A stretch of 64,000 bases of DNA from Myroides phaeus (GCF_009799805.1 NZ_CP047050.1:1750001-1814000); one strand, 5' to 3'; counted from the stretch's first letter, positions 44,424 through 54,887 are shown. Program-made: numbers and translations. The notes: generated from the sequence alone by a model not told the origin.

Positions 44424-45794
44424 ATGAATTTATCTATTTACTTTAAAGAGTTTAATTACAATATCCGACTTGCCTATCCAATTATTTTAGCCATGTTGGG
44501 ACATACAATTGTTGGAGTAATAGATAATATTATGGTTGGTAAAATTGGAGCAACTGAATTAGCAGCTGCTTCGTTAGCTAATAGTTTTGTCTTTATTGCC
44601 ATCTCTTTAGGAGTTGGATTTTCTACTGCTATTACCCCTCTTGTAGCACATAGTGATGCTGAGAATGATGTAGATACGGGAAGAAGTATTTTTGTGAACG
44701 GCTTGTTTTTGTGTACGACTTTAGGAATTGGATTGTTTTTATTGATCTTTTTTTCTAAGCCGTTATTAATGCATATGGGACAACCAGAGGATGTTACTTT
44801 ATTGGCAAAACCATTCTTAGATATTGTGGCGTTGTCTTTAATTCCAATGGTAATGTATCAAGCTTATAAGCAGTTTGCCGATGGTAAAAGTCAGACCAAA
44901 AATTCAATGTACGCAACCATAATTGCCAATGTAACAAATATTGTTTGTAATTACGTTTTGATTTATGGTGTGTGGATTTTCCCCGAAATGGGGATGTTAG
45001 GGGCAGCGTATGGTACACTTATTTCGCGTTTGGTGATGATTGTGTATATGCACTTTGCTTTGAATCGCCAAGAGATGTTCAAGCCATTTATGTCTAAGAT
45101 GCAGTTGACTGACTTAAAAAAGGATATGCTAAATAGAATAAGTAAACTTGGGATTCCTTCTGGAATGATGAGTTTTTTTGAAGTTGCGCTATTCGTTGGA
45201 GCTGTTTGGCTTTCAGGAATGATTGGTACAGTAGCTCAAGCGGCAAATCAAATTGCGTTGAGTATGTCGTCAATGACATTTATGTTTGCAAGTGGATTGA
45301 GTGTAGCAGCAATGATTCGCGTTGGAAACCAGAAAGGACTTAAAAATTATGTGCAGTTAAAAGTTGTAGCTCGTTCTATCTTATTAATGGCAATTATCAT
45401 TTATACTGTATTTGCCTTGTGTTTTGTATTGTTTCACAATTATATTCCAATGTTGTTTTTAGACAGCAAAGATGAGGTAAATGCTGTGTTGAATGACGAA
45501 GTGATTAGAGTAGCAGGACAATTATTATTAGTAGCTGCAATTTTCCAAATATCAGATTGTATTCAGGTGGTAACACTTGGTGCATTACGTGGATTACAAG
45601 ATGTAAATATACCAATGATTATTACCTTTATATCGTATTGGATTATAGGGTTCCCTGTGTCAATCTATTTAGGATTATACACCGATGTAGGTGCGCCAGG
45701 TATATGGATTGGATTGTTAGCAGGATTAACTACTGCGGCAATATTTTTATATCTTCGCTTCCACAAACTATCAAATAAATTAATAAATAATTAA
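44424..45794 (+). CDS. MATE family efflux transporter
   Basis: A 456-residue protein with twelve helices in two halves; the ATG at 44424 (MNLSIYFKEF) follows the promoter closely. Features are LAMLGHTIVGVIDNIMVG and LSLIPMVMYQAYKQFADG near the N-half and GALRGLQDVNIPMI in the C-half, the NorM-like pattern. Na+ or H+ driven export of cationic drugs. The small acidic protein follows after 11 bases. Confidence 0.92.
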   Translation: MNLSIYFKEFNYNIRLAYPIILAMLGHTIVGVIDNIMVGKIGATELAAASLANSFVFIAISLGVGFSTAITPLVAHSDAENDVDTGRSIFVNGLFLCTTLGIGLFLLIFFSKPLLMHMGQPEDVTLLAKPFLDIVALSLIPMVMYQAYKQFADGKSQTKNSMYATIIANVTNIVCNYVLIYGVWIFPEMGMLGAAYGTLISRLVMIVYMHFALNRQEMFKPFMSKMQLTDLKKDMLNRISKLGIPSGMMSFFEVALFVGAVWLSGMIGTVAQAANQIALSMSSMTFMFASGLSVAAMIRVGNQKGLKNYVQLKVVARSILLMAIIIYTVFALCFVLFHNYIPMLFLDSKDEVNAVLNDEVIRVAGQLLLVAAIFQISDCIQVVTLGALRGLQDVNIPMIITFISYWIIGFPVSIYLGLYTDVGAPGIWIGLLAGLTTAAIFLYLRFHKLSNKLINN

Positions 45795-45805
45795 AATCAT
45801 ATAAT

Positions 45806-46057
45806 ATGCAATTACCTAAATTTGTTTTAGCAGATAATACAGAGTTTCCAGATGATATCTTCATTGTACATTTAGATTTTCCAAGATTCATTATCAACTT
45901 AAATACGGATGAAATCGAGTTTTTAGAAACTATCGAGGAGAATGAAGAAGCTGAAGTAGAAGCTGAAATGGAAGGATTGATCGTTAAAGCTGGAGAGTTT
46001 TACGAGAGAGAAATGGAACGTTATGTTGAAGATGAAGAATTGGGAGAAGAAGACTAA
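45806..46057 (+). CDS. Small acidic conserved hypothetical protein
   Basis: An 83-residue protein, very rich in Glu in its second half (EENEEAEVEAEMEG). The first half (LPKFVLADNTEFPDDIFIVHLDFPRFIINL) looks like a small beta domain. Family name not known to me. It lies 11 bases after the MATE gene and may be cotranscribed, and converges with meaB. Confidence 0.75.
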   Translation: MQLPKFVLADNTEFPDDIFIVHLDFPRFIINLNTDEIEFLETIEENEEAEVEAEMEGLIVKAGEFYEREMERYVEDEELGEED

Positions 46058-46060
46058 TTC

Positions 46061-47158
46061 TTATTCTTTAAAATAGAATTCTAAAATTTTATGAGCAGCT
46101 GCAAAAGGTGATAATTCATTGTTTTGCACTGCTTTTTTATTTTCCGTAATTAGCGATTTAATACCTTGGTGATTGTAGAAATTCATTAAGATGTTCTCAT
46201 TAATGGTTTCCATCATCCAATATTGATTCTGTTCTTGTCTGCGATTTTGGAAGTAATTGTTTTGTGCTGTCAATTCACAATACTTTTCAATGATATCCCA
46301 TATTTCTTGAATCCCTGTGTTTTGTAATGCGCTACAAGTAGTAACTTTTGGAGTCCAATCAGATGATTTTTTAGGGAATAAGTGCAATGCTCTATTAAAG
46401 TCTAACTTAGCTTGGTGAGCTCTTTTTATATTTTCACCATCAGCTTTGTTTATTACAACAGCATCAGCCATTTCCATAATCCCTCTTTTAATTCCTTGTA
46501 ACTCATCTCCAGCACCAGCTAAGTTAAGCAACAAAAAGAAGTCAACCATACTTTGAACAGCTGTTTCACTTTGTCCTACACCAACTGTTTCTACCAAGAT
46601 AGTGTCAAAACCACACGCCTCACATAATATGATGCTTTCTCTTGTTTTACGAGCTACCCCACCTAAGCTATCGCCTGATGCAGAAGGGCGGATATAAGCA
46701 TTAGGATCTTTTACAAGTTCTTCCATTCTTGTTTTATCCCCCAAAATACTTCCCTTGGTAATACTACTACTTGGGTCAATAGCTAATACGGCTACTTTTT
46801 TACCCATTGCTGTTAATAGTTGTCCGAATGACTCGATAAACGTACTTTTTCCAACACCAGGAACTCCCGTTATACCAATGCGTATAGATTTGTTTGCAAA
46901 AGGTAAACAACCTTGAATAATTTCTTCTGCTTGTTTATGGTGGTCTTGATTAAGACTTTCAATAAGCGTGATACCCTGACTTAAAGCCACTTTATCGTGG
47001 TTGGTAATTCGCTTGATAATTTCTTCCGTACTGATACGTTGCTTGCGTCTTTGTTGAAAACGTTGAATAGCATTAGCATTAGTAATGTGAGGTTGTTCAA
47101 CCCCTTCATTTTCTTTTAATGCCGATTTGTTATTCATTTGTGAGTTAGACGAATGCAT
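46061..47158 (-). CDS. meaB: Methylmalonyl-CoA mutase-associated GTPase MeaB
   Basis: A 365-residue G3E-type GTPase: Walker A GITGVPGVGKS, DPSSSITKGSILGDKTRM (switch), and NKAD near the end of the G domain. It protects and reloads the B12-dependent methylmalonyl-CoA mutase. The mutase genes are not in the window. Two ATGs seven codons apart are possible (MHSSNSQ or MNNKSAL). It links metabolically to the cob genes at the left edge. Confidence 0.92.
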   Translation of the reverse strand: MHSSNSQMNNKSALKENEGVEQPHITNANAIQRFQQRRKQRISTEEIIKRITNHDKVALSQGITLIESLNQDHHKQAEEIIQGCLPFANKSIRIGITGVPGVGKSTFIESFGQLLTAMGKKVAVLAIDPSSSITKGSILGDKTRMEELVKDPNAYIRPSASGDSLGGVARKTRESIILCEACGFDTILVETVGVGQSETAVQSMVDFFLLLNLAGAGDELQGIKRGIMEMADAVVINKADGENIKRAHQAKLDFNRALHLFPKKSSDWTPKVTTCSALQNTGIQEIWDIIEKYCELTAQNNYFQNRRQEQNQYWMMETINENILMNFYNHQGIKSLITENKKAVQNNELSPFAAAHKILEFYFKE

Positions 47159-47286
47159 GAAGTAATTATTTTAGATGTGTGAGTAGTAAAAATAGTAAAA
47201 ATCTCTTCAGTTAAAAATTAAAATGCACATTTACCAAGTTTTAGGGCTTTTACAGCTATATTTACGAACTCACAAACAACATTTAT

Positions 47287-48531
47287 ATGATTAATTTTAT
47301 CGGTTTTCAAAAGAAATGGTTAGATAAAGTAGGACAGCAATCGCTGGCACAAAAGACAGTGTATCCTATTTTATTAGCAATTAGCTTTGGACATTTATGT
47401 AATGATTTATTGCAAGCCGTGGTGCCTGCTGTGTATCCGATGTTGAAAGAAAACTATAATCTAAGTTTTGCTCAAATAGGTATGATTACTTTTTGTTATC
47501 AAGTTTCTTCCTCTTTACTACAACCCTTAGTTGGAAATTATACAGATAAGAATCCACAACCTTATTCTCAAATGTATGGGATGATTTGCACAATGTTAGG
47601 GGTGATGTTGTTGAGCTTTGCGCCAAGTTATGCTATTGTCTTGTGTTCTGTTGTATTGATTGGAATAGGGTCTTCTATTTTTCATCCAGAATCGTCAAGA
47701 GTATCTTTTGTTGCCTCAGGTGGAAAGCGAAGTTTAGCACAATCTATTTTTCAGATAGGTGGAAATACAGGTACGGCATTAGCTCCGTTGTTAGTAGCGT
47801 GGATTGTATTGCCAAAGGGGCAGCAACACTTATTGTGGTTTGTGTTTGTAGCTTTAGTCGCACAGTTTGTATATTATTTTATAGGTACTTGGTATAAGGG
47901 GATTTTAAGTAATCCGGTTCACAAAAAGAAAAAGGTAATTCGCATTCCTGAATTGTCTAAGTTTCGTGTTAACTCAGCTATAGCTGTCTTGTTATTGCTG
48001 ATTTTTTCAAAGTATTTTTATGTAGCGAGTATTTCAAGTTATTTCCAATTCTTTACGATGGAAAAGTTTGGCGTAAGTGAAGTCCAAGCACAAGTATATT
48101 TATTCTACTTTTTAATTGCCGTTGCCGCAGGTACTTTGATCGGAGGTTTCTTTGGAGATAGAGTAGGGCGTAAGTATATTATTTGGTTCTCTGTATTGGG
48201 AGCTGCGCCATTTACACTGCTGTTGCCTTATGTAGATTTGTTTTGGACAGGTATATTAATCGTTATTATCGGTTTAATTATGTCCTCTGCATTTCCTTCT
48301 ATTTTAGTGTATGCACAAGAATTGTTGCCTAAGAAGATAGGTATGGTATCTGGTTTGTTTTTCGGTTTTGCATTCGGTATGGGTGGTTTAGGATCAGCTA
48401 TATTAGGGGTGTGGGCAGATAAAACGTCTATTGAACACATATACCACATTTGTGCTTTTTTACCTTTAATTGGAATTATAGCTGCCTTTTTGCCTAATAT
48501 GAAAAAAGTAAAGTTTAGAGAGGAGATATAA
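47287..48531 (+). CDS. MFS transporter, fosmidomycin-resistance (Fsr) type
   Basis: A 414-residue twelve-helix transporter. Early features are FGHLCNDLLQAVVPAVYP and SSIFHPESSRVS, both strong marks of the Fsr family, as is GDRVGRKYI between helices 8 and 9. Probably a drug/metabolite:H+ antiporter; a natural substrate is unknown. Confidence 0.9.
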   Translation: MINFIGFQKKWLDKVGQQSLAQKTVYPILLAISFGHLCNDLLQAVVPAVYPMLKENYNLSFAQIGMITFCYQVSSSLLQPLVGNYTDKNPQPYSQMYGMICTMLGVMLLSFAPSYAIVLCSVVLIGIGSSIFHPESSRVSFVASGGKRSLAQSIFQIGGNTGTALAPLLVAWIVLPKGQQHLLWFVFVALVAQFVYYFIGTWYKGILSNPVHKKKKVIRIPELSKFRVNSAIAVLLLLIFSKYFYVASISSYFQFFTMEKFGVSEVQAQVYLFYFLIAVAAGTLIGGFFGDRVGRKYIIWFSVLGAAPFTLLLPYVDLFWTGILIVIIGLIMSSAFPSILVYAQELLPKKIGMVSGLFFGFAFGMGGLGSAILGVWADKTSIEHIYHICAFLPLIGIIAAFLPNMKKVKFREEI

Positions 48532-48568
48532 TATCGTTTTGTATATTTATGATTATCAATTAAATATA

Positions 48569-48802
48569 ATGAATATGGGTAAGTTGTTATTATTATTAGT
48601 TGTTTTTTTAGGCTGTATTAGTTGTACAGTTAGCAAAGAGAAAGTGGTTGTGAAAAATTCGCAAAAAAAAGTGGTTGTGATGAAGCAAGAGAACACCTAT
48701 AAAGAGGAATACACTACGCGTGTAACTGCTTATAATGACACGGTAAATCCACAGACTTATAATACGATTGATAACAAGAATTTTCTATTAATCAAAAAGT
48801 AG
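48569..48802 (+). CDS. Small lipoprotein
   Basis: A 77-residue reading from the ATG at 48569 (an ATG two codons later is also possible). A hydrophobic signal and lipobox (FLGCISC; second Cys fits best) are followed by a Lys/Val-rich segment and a polar tail. It starts 37 bases after the fsr stop. No family recognised; function unknown. Confidence 0.6.
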   Translation: MNMGKLLLLLVVFLGCISCTVSKEKVVVKNSQKKVVVMKQENTYKEEYTTRVTAYNDTVNPQTYNTIDNKNFLLIKK

Positions 48803-49125
48803 GGATTAAGAAGGTTGTTATTAGAGTTCAACAATACTTGATGTAAACAAGTAGCAAGGCAATGCAACTGAAATAGATTAGTTTACTAAAACCTGTGTTT
48901 AGATAGAGGATAACTTATGTAGTATAGCATATGCATAGCTTCGAAAGCTGTTTATTGTGAAGTAAAACAAGAAAGTGTTTCTATCTAAGACAATTTATAG
49001 AACAACGAAATAAAGAAATACGATTGCGATGTTTATCTATTACAAGTGCATTAGTAATAAGAGAAAATAAAAAAAGCTTGAAGAATTAACTTCAAGCTTT
49101 TTTGTTATATTGATTTTAAGTCGTT
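48803..49125. other. Intergenic, no feature apart from a terminator
   Basis: The first 270 bases hold nothing recognisable. A hairpin terminator lies at 49071-49104. Confidence 0.6.
49071..49104. terminator. Terminator of mgtE (bidirectional)
   Basis: AAAAAAGCTTGAAG / CTTCAAGCTTTTTT with a six-base loop; 22 bases after the mgtE stop on the minus strand. Confidence 0.88.
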
Positions 49126-50439
49126 TTAAAGTATTTTTCCTGTTAAGAACATTGCTGCAATAGAGAAATAGATTATCAATCCAGAAACGTCTACTAAAGT
49201 AGCTACGAATGGAGCAGATGCCGTTGCAGGGTCCATTCCGAACTTTCTAAGTATAAATGGAATTAACGAACCTGATAGTGTTCCCCAAAGAACGATGAAT
49301 AACAACGATACAGATACACTCAATCCTACGAATACCCAATGTTCTCCATAATCGTATATTCCTGCTTCTTGCCAGATTAGAATACGGATGAATCCAATGG
49401 TACCTAATAATCCTCCAAGCATAACCCCAGAAGCAAGCTCTTTACGCATTACATACCACCAGTCGTTTAATTTCAATTCTCCTAACGCCATAGCACGAAT
49501 AACAAGTGATGCTGCTTGCGAACCTGAGTTACCACCACTGGAAATAATCAATGGAACGAATAAAGCAAGTACAACTGCCTTTTCAATTTCTTCATCGAAA
49601 TACCCCATGGCAGAGGCAGTTAACATTTCTCCTAAGAATAGGATAATTAACCAACCAGCACGTTTGCGGACTAATTCAAATAGGGGTGTATGTGTATATG
49701 ATAAATCTAACTCTTCCATCCCCCCGAATTTCTGGATGTCCTCTGTATCACGTTCTTTAATTTTATCTAAGATATCATCAAAGGTTACAATTCCAACCAA
49801 TACTCCTTTTTCAGTAATAATTGGTAAAGCAGATCGGTCGTATTTTTCAAACGTATCAAACGCTTCCTCCATTGGAGTAGTTGAGGTGATTGAAACAAAA
49901 CTATCATCTACTAATTCAGAAATTAAAGTGTCTTCATTTGCAAGTACAAGCTCACCCAACTTTAAGTCATCAATTAATTTGTTGTTATCATCAACAACAT
50001 AGATGTAGTTTAATGTTTCTGCTTTTTTTCCGTATTTCTTGATATGCTGAAGAACTTGTTTTACTGTTCTGTTTGCCTTTGTTTGAATGTACAAGGGCGT
50101 CATCAGTCTGGCAATACTATCTTCTTTGTATCCGATTAGGTTTAAAGCTATTTGTTTTTCCGTATCATTTAATAAGTTGATAGAATACTTAATTAATTCA
50201 TCTGGAAAGTTTTCTAATAATTCAGTACGGTCATCAGGCTCAAGGTTATTTAATACATCAGCATAATCCTCTTGTGTCATACTGTGTACAATTTCCTCTT
50301 GGATATTGATGTCAAGAAAAGAAAAGACTTCAACCTTCAAGTCGGGCGAAAGCTTTAAAAATTCAAGGTTTCGCTGTTTTCTTTTCATTTCTGAAATAGC
50401 TTCAGCAATATCTGCTGGGTGCATATCTGTAAAAGTCAT
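49126..50439 (-). CDS. mgtE: Magnesium transporter MgtE
   Basis: A 437-residue Mg2+ channel: N-terminal acidic superhelical domain (about 5-110), paired CBS domains (about 115-240; YIVDDNNKLID-like and ALPIITEKGVLVG) and five membrane helices (about 270-437) with the pore motif GGNSGSQAAS. No M-box riboswitch is visible upstream; Mg2+ is sensed by the N and CBS domains. Confidence 0.95.
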   Translation of the reverse strand: MTFTDMHPADIAEAISEMKRKQRNLEFLKLSPDLKVEVFSFLDINIQEEIVHSMTQEDYADVLNNLEPDDRTELLENFPDELIKYSINLLNDTEKQIALNLIGYKEDSIARLMTPLYIQTKANRTVKQVLQHIKKYGKKAETLNYIYVVDDNNKLIDDLKLGELVLANEDTLISELVDDSFVSITSTTPMEEAFDTFEKYDRSALPIITEKGVLVGIVTFDDILDKIKERDTEDIQKFGGMEELDLSYTHTPLFELVRKRAGWLIILFLGEMLTASAMGYFDEEIEKAVVLALFVPLIISSGGNSGSQAASLVIRAMALGELKLNDWWYVMRKELASGVMLGGLLGTIGFIRILIWQEAGIYDYGEHWVFVGLSVSVSLLFIVLWGTLSGSLIPFILRKFGMDPATASAPFVATLVDVSGLIIYFSIAAMFLTGKIL

Positions 50440-50575
50440 AGGACAAAGTTTGTAAAGTAATTATAACTGATATGATAAATAACAAACACAAAAATAAGCT
50501 TTAGAATGCATATTTTAAAATTTATACCGGTTTTATATTAAAAACAAATATAAAAGTTGTCAAAAAAAAGAAAAA

Positions 50576-51898
50576 TTAGGAGTTATTTTCCGATTTGTCA
50601 AGTAAATTATTTTCTAAACTCTTCTTTGCTTTAGCGCCCATATCTTTTAATTTTTGAACAGAAGTAATTAAATTTCCTTTTCCTTCACTTAATTTATTAA
50701 AAGCACTTTCGTATTCGTTTTTAGTCTCATCAATTTTTTTACCAACTTTCGTTAAATCAGTAATTAGTCCAACAAATTTATCATATAACAAACCAGCTTG
50801 TCTTGCTATTTCATACGCGTTTTCTTGTTGTTTACGTTGTGTCCACATTGATTCAATAGTTCTTAGCGTTGCTAACAAAGTTGAAGGGGTTACAATAACT
50901 ATATTTTTTTCAAATGCTTTTGTGTATAGACTATTATCTGCATTAATAGCAGTTGAAAAAGCTGTTTCAATCGGAATAAACAATAAAACGAAATCAGGAC
51001 TTGTCCCTTTGTACAGTTCAAAATAATTCTTTTCAGACAAACCATCTATGTGGCGTTTGATAGATATTAGGTGTTCTTGTAGATAACGTCTTTGTTCATC
51101 TGCATCTGTTGTGTTAACGTATTGTTCATAGGCAACTAAAGATACTTTAGAGTCAATAACCATATGGCGTTGGTCTGGTAAATAGATAACAACATCCGGT
51201 TGAAGTTTGTTTCCATTCTCTGTCGTATAACTTTGTTGTGTTTCGTATTCGCGACCTTTTTCTAAACCAGATTTTTCTAAAACACTTTCAAGAATCATTT
51301 CTCCCCAATTCCCTTGCATTTTATTATCTCCTTTTAGTGCTTTTGTCAGGTTTAGTGTTTCCTCACTCATCTTCATATTGGTTTGTTGTAAACCAAAGAT
51401 TTGTTGACGCAATGCCGCGTGGTGGTCAATGCTCTCTTTGTGTGTTTGCTCTACCTTTTGTTCAAAGTGAAGTATTTTCTCTTGCAAAGGAGTAAGAATC
51501 GTTTCTAAGTTCAATTTGTTTTGTTTGGTAAACTTTTCACTCTTTTCTTCTAAGATCTTGTTGGCTAAGTTTTCAAATTCAATCGTAAACTTTTCTTGCA
51601 ATGCTTGAGTTTCCTGTTGCTGTTGTTCTAAGCGCTCTTTAAGATTAGCAAATTCCGTTTCGCGAATACTAATACGGGCAATTAATTCTTGGTTGTCTTG
51701 TCGCAAGATTTCATTGCTATCTTCCATACTTTGTTTTTCATCTTGAAGTTGAAGAATTTGTTTGTTTTGAAAGTCGTTTTCAGCTTGTAGTTTAATCGCT
51801 GATTCGTTAGTAGAACCATCTTTCTTTCCTGATTTTCCTATAAAAAAGGCTACAATAATTAAAATTGCTAATAGACCAATTAAGAGTTCTTGTGACAT
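50576..51898 (-). CDS. rmuC: DNA recombination protein RmuC
   Basis: A 440-residue protein with an N-terminal membrane helix (LLIGLLAILIIVAFFIG), a long coiled coil (about 30-195) and the RmuC nuclease-like domain (about 195-390: NWGEMILESVLEKSGL, QPDVVIYLPD, VIDSKVSLVAYEQY). RmuC limits inversions at short inverted repeats. Single gene. Confidence 0.93.
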   Translation of the reverse strand: MSQELLIGLLAILIIVAFFIGKSGKKDGSTNESAIKLQAENDFQNKQILQLQDEKQSMEDSNEILRQDNQELIARISIRETEFANLKERLEQQQQETQALQEKFTIEFENLANKILEEKSEKFTKQNKLNLETILTPLQEKILHFEQKVEQTHKESIDHHAALRQQIFGLQQTNMKMSEETLNLTKALKGDNKMQGNWGEMILESVLEKSGLEKGREYETQQSYTTENGNKLQPDVVIYLPDQRHMVIDSKVSLVAYEQYVNTTDADEQRRYLQEHLISIKRHIDGLSEKNYFELYKGTSPDFVLLFIPIETAFSTAINADNSLYTKAFEKNIVIVTPSTLLATLRTIESMWTQRKQQENAYEIARQAGLLYDKFVGLITDLTKVGKKIDETKNEYESAFNKLSEGKGNLITSVQKLKDMGAKAKKSLENNLLDKSENNS

Positions 51899-51979
51899 AG
51901 AGAATAAATGTTTTTAAAACCCAAAAATAAGGAATATAACGATTGTAGGAGTATAAAGTATTGCTATGGTTTGTAGCAA

Positions 51980-52014
51980 AAAAAGGGAGGTTAGTATAAA
52001 ACCAACCTCCCTCT
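51980..52014 (-). terminator. Terminator of carB
   Basis: GGGAGGTT / AACCTCCC stem, T7 run on the minus strand. Confidence 0.85.
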
Positions 52015-52034
52015 TGAGTATAGTAGATAAAAGC

Positions 52035-54887
52035 TTATTTACTTAAGTACATTTTTCTACGAGAGTAGATTTCGTAGAATTGGTCATCTCTTAAATTGTC
52101 GATGAATAAGATGCTTTCTCCTGTAGATTTCATTTCAGGACCAAGGTTTTTATTCACGTTTTTAAACTTGTTAAAAGAGAATACCGGAGTTTTAATAGCG
52201 TATCCGTTTAGTTGAGGATTAAAAGTAAAGTCTGTTACTTTTTTCTCACCTAACATTACTTTAGTAGCATAGTTTACATAAGGTTCACCGTATGCTTTAG
52301 CAATGAAAGGAACAGTACGAGATGCTCTTGGGTTTGCTTCAATGATGTAAACAACGTCATCTTTAATTGCAAACTGAATGTTGATTAAACCAACTGTTTT
52401 TAAAGCTACAGCAATTTTTCTTGTGTGGTCTTTAATTTGGTTTAATACAAACTCTCCTAAGTTGAATGGAGGCAACATTGCGTGGCTATCACCAGAGTGA
52501 ACTCCACAAGGCTCAATGTGTTCCATGATACCAATGATGTGTACATTTTCTCCATCACAGATAGCATCTGCTTCCGCTTCAATAGCACCAGCTAAATAAT
52601 GGTCAAGAAGAAGAGAGTTACCAGGAATTGAGTTTAATAATTCAATTACGTGTTCTTCTAATTCTTTCTTGTTGATTACAATTTTCATTCCTTGACCTCC
52701 TAATACGTATGATGGACGTACTAATAACGGGAAAGCAAGTTCGTCTGCTAATTTTAAAGCTTGTTCAGCTGTTTTAGCAACACCAAACTGAGGGAATGGG
52801 ATGTTTAACTCTTCTAATAAAGTAGAGAAACGTCCACGGTCTTCAGCTAAGTCTAATGCGTCATAGCTTGTACCTAATATTTTGATACCGTTTCTTTCAA
52901 GTTTCTCAGCAAGTTTAAGTGCTGTTTGTCCCCCTAATTGAACGATAACACCTTCTGGTTTTTCGTGTTGAATGATATCGTAGATATGCTCCCAGAATAC
53001 AGGTTCGAAGTATAATTTATTAGCTGTATCGAAATCTGTAGAAACAGTTTCAGGGTTACAGTTAATCATAATTGTTTCGTATCCACATTCTTCAGCAGCT
53101 AATACACCGTGTACACAAGAGTAGTCAAACTCAATACCTTGACCAATACGGTTAGGTCCTGATCCTAATACAACTACTTTTTTCTTGTCAGATACAACAC
53201 TTTCATTAGAAACATAACGAGTTCCGTCAGGGCGTTCTATTTCAGATTCAAAAGTAGAGTAGTAGTATGGTGTTTTAGCAGGGAATTCAGCAGCACAAGT
53301 ATCAACCAACTTGAACACACGTTTAATTCCTTGTTCATCACGTAAATTGTGAACTTTACTTTCAACTGTTTTTAGCATATGAGCTATTTGTCTGTCGGCA
53401 AAACCTTTTTGTTTCGCTTCTAACATTAAGTCTTTTGGTAAAGTTTCAAGTGTATATTTAGAAATTTCTTTTTCAAGCATATATAGTTCTTCATATTGTT
53501 TTAAGAACCACATATCAATCTTAGTAATTTCATGAATTCTGCTTAATGGAATTCCGTGTTGGATTGCATCATAGATTACAAAAACTCTATCCCAGCTTGC
53601 GTGAGTTAATTTTTCAATGATTTGATCATAGTTTGTATAACCTTTACCATCAGCTCCTAAACCGTTACGTTTAATTTCTAATGATTGTGTTGCTTTGTGT
53701 AATGCTTCTTGGAATGAACGTCCAATCCCCATTACCTCACCAACTGATTTCATTTGAAGACCTAATGTGCGGTCAGCTCCTTCAAATTTATCAAAGTTCC
53801 AACGAGGGATTTTTACAATTACATAATCTAAAGTCGGCTCAAATAAAGCTGATGTAGATTTAGTAATTTGGTTTTGTAACTCGTCTAATGTATAACCTAA
53901 CGCTAATTTAGTAGCTACTTTAGCAATAGGGTATCCAGTTGCTTTAGATGCTAAAGCAGAAGAACGAGATACACGTGGGTTAATTTCAATAGCAACAATA
54001 TCTTCTTTTTCATCTGGAGACACAGCGAACTGTACGTTACATCCACCAGCGAAGTTTCCGATACTACGCATCATTTTGATAGATAAATCACGCATTCTTT
54101 GGAATGTTCTATCTGATAATGTCATAGCAGGTGCTACAGTAATACTATCTCCAGTGTGGATTCCCATAGGGTCCATGTTTTCAATAGTACATATAATTAC
54201 TACGTTATCGTTTTTATCGCGTAATAATTCTAATTCATATTCTTTCCATCCAAGTAAAGCTTTGTCAATTAAAACTTCGTGGATTGGAGATGCTTCAAGA
54301 CCATTTTTCAATAGTTCGTCAAAGTCTTCCGCTTTGTAAACAAAAGCAGCTCCTGTTCCTCCTAAAGTAAACGAAGGACGAATTACTAATGGGAAACCGA
54401 ATTCTTGTGCAATTTCTTTCCCTTCTAAGTAAGAAGTAGCAGTTTTTGCAGGTGCAGCAGGAACGTCAATTTTTTCTAACAATTGTTTGAATTGCTCACG
54501 GTCCTCTGTAACGTTGATAGCGTTGATATCAACTCCGATAAGGCGAACTCCAAAATCAGACCAAATACCTTTATCGTCACATTCTAAACATAAGTTCAAT
54601 GCTGTCTGTCCTCCCATTGTAGGTAGTACAGCATCAATTTCAGGATGCGCCACAAGGATCTCGATGATTGATCTTGCTGTCAAAGGTTTTAAGTAAATAT
54701 GATCTGCCATTGAAGGGTCAGTCATAATTGTAGCAGGGTTAGAGTTAATAAGGATAACTTTAATTCCCTCTTCTCTTAGAGATCTTGCTGACTGTGAACC
54801 TGAATAGTCAAATTCACAAGCTTGTCCGATAATGATTGGTCCAGAACCAATGATTAGTACAGTTTTAATGGAAGTGTCTTTAGGCAT
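52035..54887 (-). CDS. carB: Carbamoyl-phosphate synthase large subunit, lacking the C-terminal regulatory domain
   Basis: A 950-residue protein with two tandem ATP-grasp halves (first about 1-400, oligomerisation part about 400-545, second about 550-935). The halves begin with GSGPIIIGQACEFDYSG and GSGPNRIGQGIEFDYS. The protein stops soon after the second ATP-grasp core, where E. coli CarB (1,073 residues) continues into the MGS-like domain that binds UMP and ornithine; that domain is missing. It makes carbamoyl phosphate for arginine and pyrimidines; carA is not in the window. Confidence 0.95.
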   Translation of the reverse strand: MPKDTSIKTVLIIGSGPIIIGQACEFDYSGSQSARSLREEGIKVILINSNPATIMTDPSMADHIYLKPLTARSIIEILVAHPEIDAVLPTMGGQTALNLCLECDDKGIWSDFGVRLIGVDINAINVTEDREQFKQLLEKIDVPAAPAKTATSYLEGKEIAQEFGFPLVIRPSFTLGGTGAAFVYKAEDFDELLKNGLEASPIHEVLIDKALLGWKEYELELLRDKNDNVVIICTIENMDPMGIHTGDSITVAPAMTLSDRTFQRMRDLSIKMMRSIGNFAGGCNVQFAVSPDEKEDIVAIEINPRVSRSSALASKATGYPIAKVATKLALGYTLDELQNQITKSTSALFEPTLDYVIVKIPRWNFDKFEGADRTLGLQMKSVGEVMGIGRSFQEALHKATQSLEIKRNGLGADGKGYTNYDQIIEKLTHASWDRVFVIYDAIQHGIPLSRIHEITKIDMWFLKQYEELYMLEKEISKYTLETLPKDLMLEAKQKGFADRQIAHMLKTVESKVHNLRDEQGIKRVFKLVDTCAAEFPAKTPYYYSTFESEIERPDGTRYVSNESVVSDKKKVVVLGSGPNRIGQGIEFDYSCVHGVLAAEECGYETIMINCNPETVSTDFDTANKLYFEPVFWEHIYDIIQHEKPEGVIVQLGGQTALKLAEKLERNGIKILGTSYDALDLAEDRGRFSTLLEELNIPFPQFGVAKTAEQALKLADELAFPLLVRPSYVLGGQGMKIVINKKELEEHVIELLNSIPGNSLLLDHYLAGAIEAEADAICDGENVHIIGIMEHIEPCGVHSGDSHAMLPPFNLGEFVLNQIKDHTRKIAVALKTVGLINIQFAIKDDVVYIIEANPRASRTVPFIAKAYGEPYVNYATKVMLGEKKVTDFTFNPQLNGYAIKTPVFSFNKFKNVNKNLGPEMKSTGESILFIDNLRDDQFYEIYSRRKMYLSK

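Noticed and set aside
49388..50002. 204-codon plus-strand frame antisense to mgtE; similarly 32079-32588 antisense to lipA and 21364-21798 antisense to the dehydratase
   Set aside because: Shadows of strongly supported genes on the other strand, with low-complexity translations and no independent signals.
50440..50575. Looked for an M-box or other Mg2+ riboswitch before mgtE
   Set aside because: The 130 AT-rich bases show no conserved aptamer blocks or terminator/antiterminator pair.
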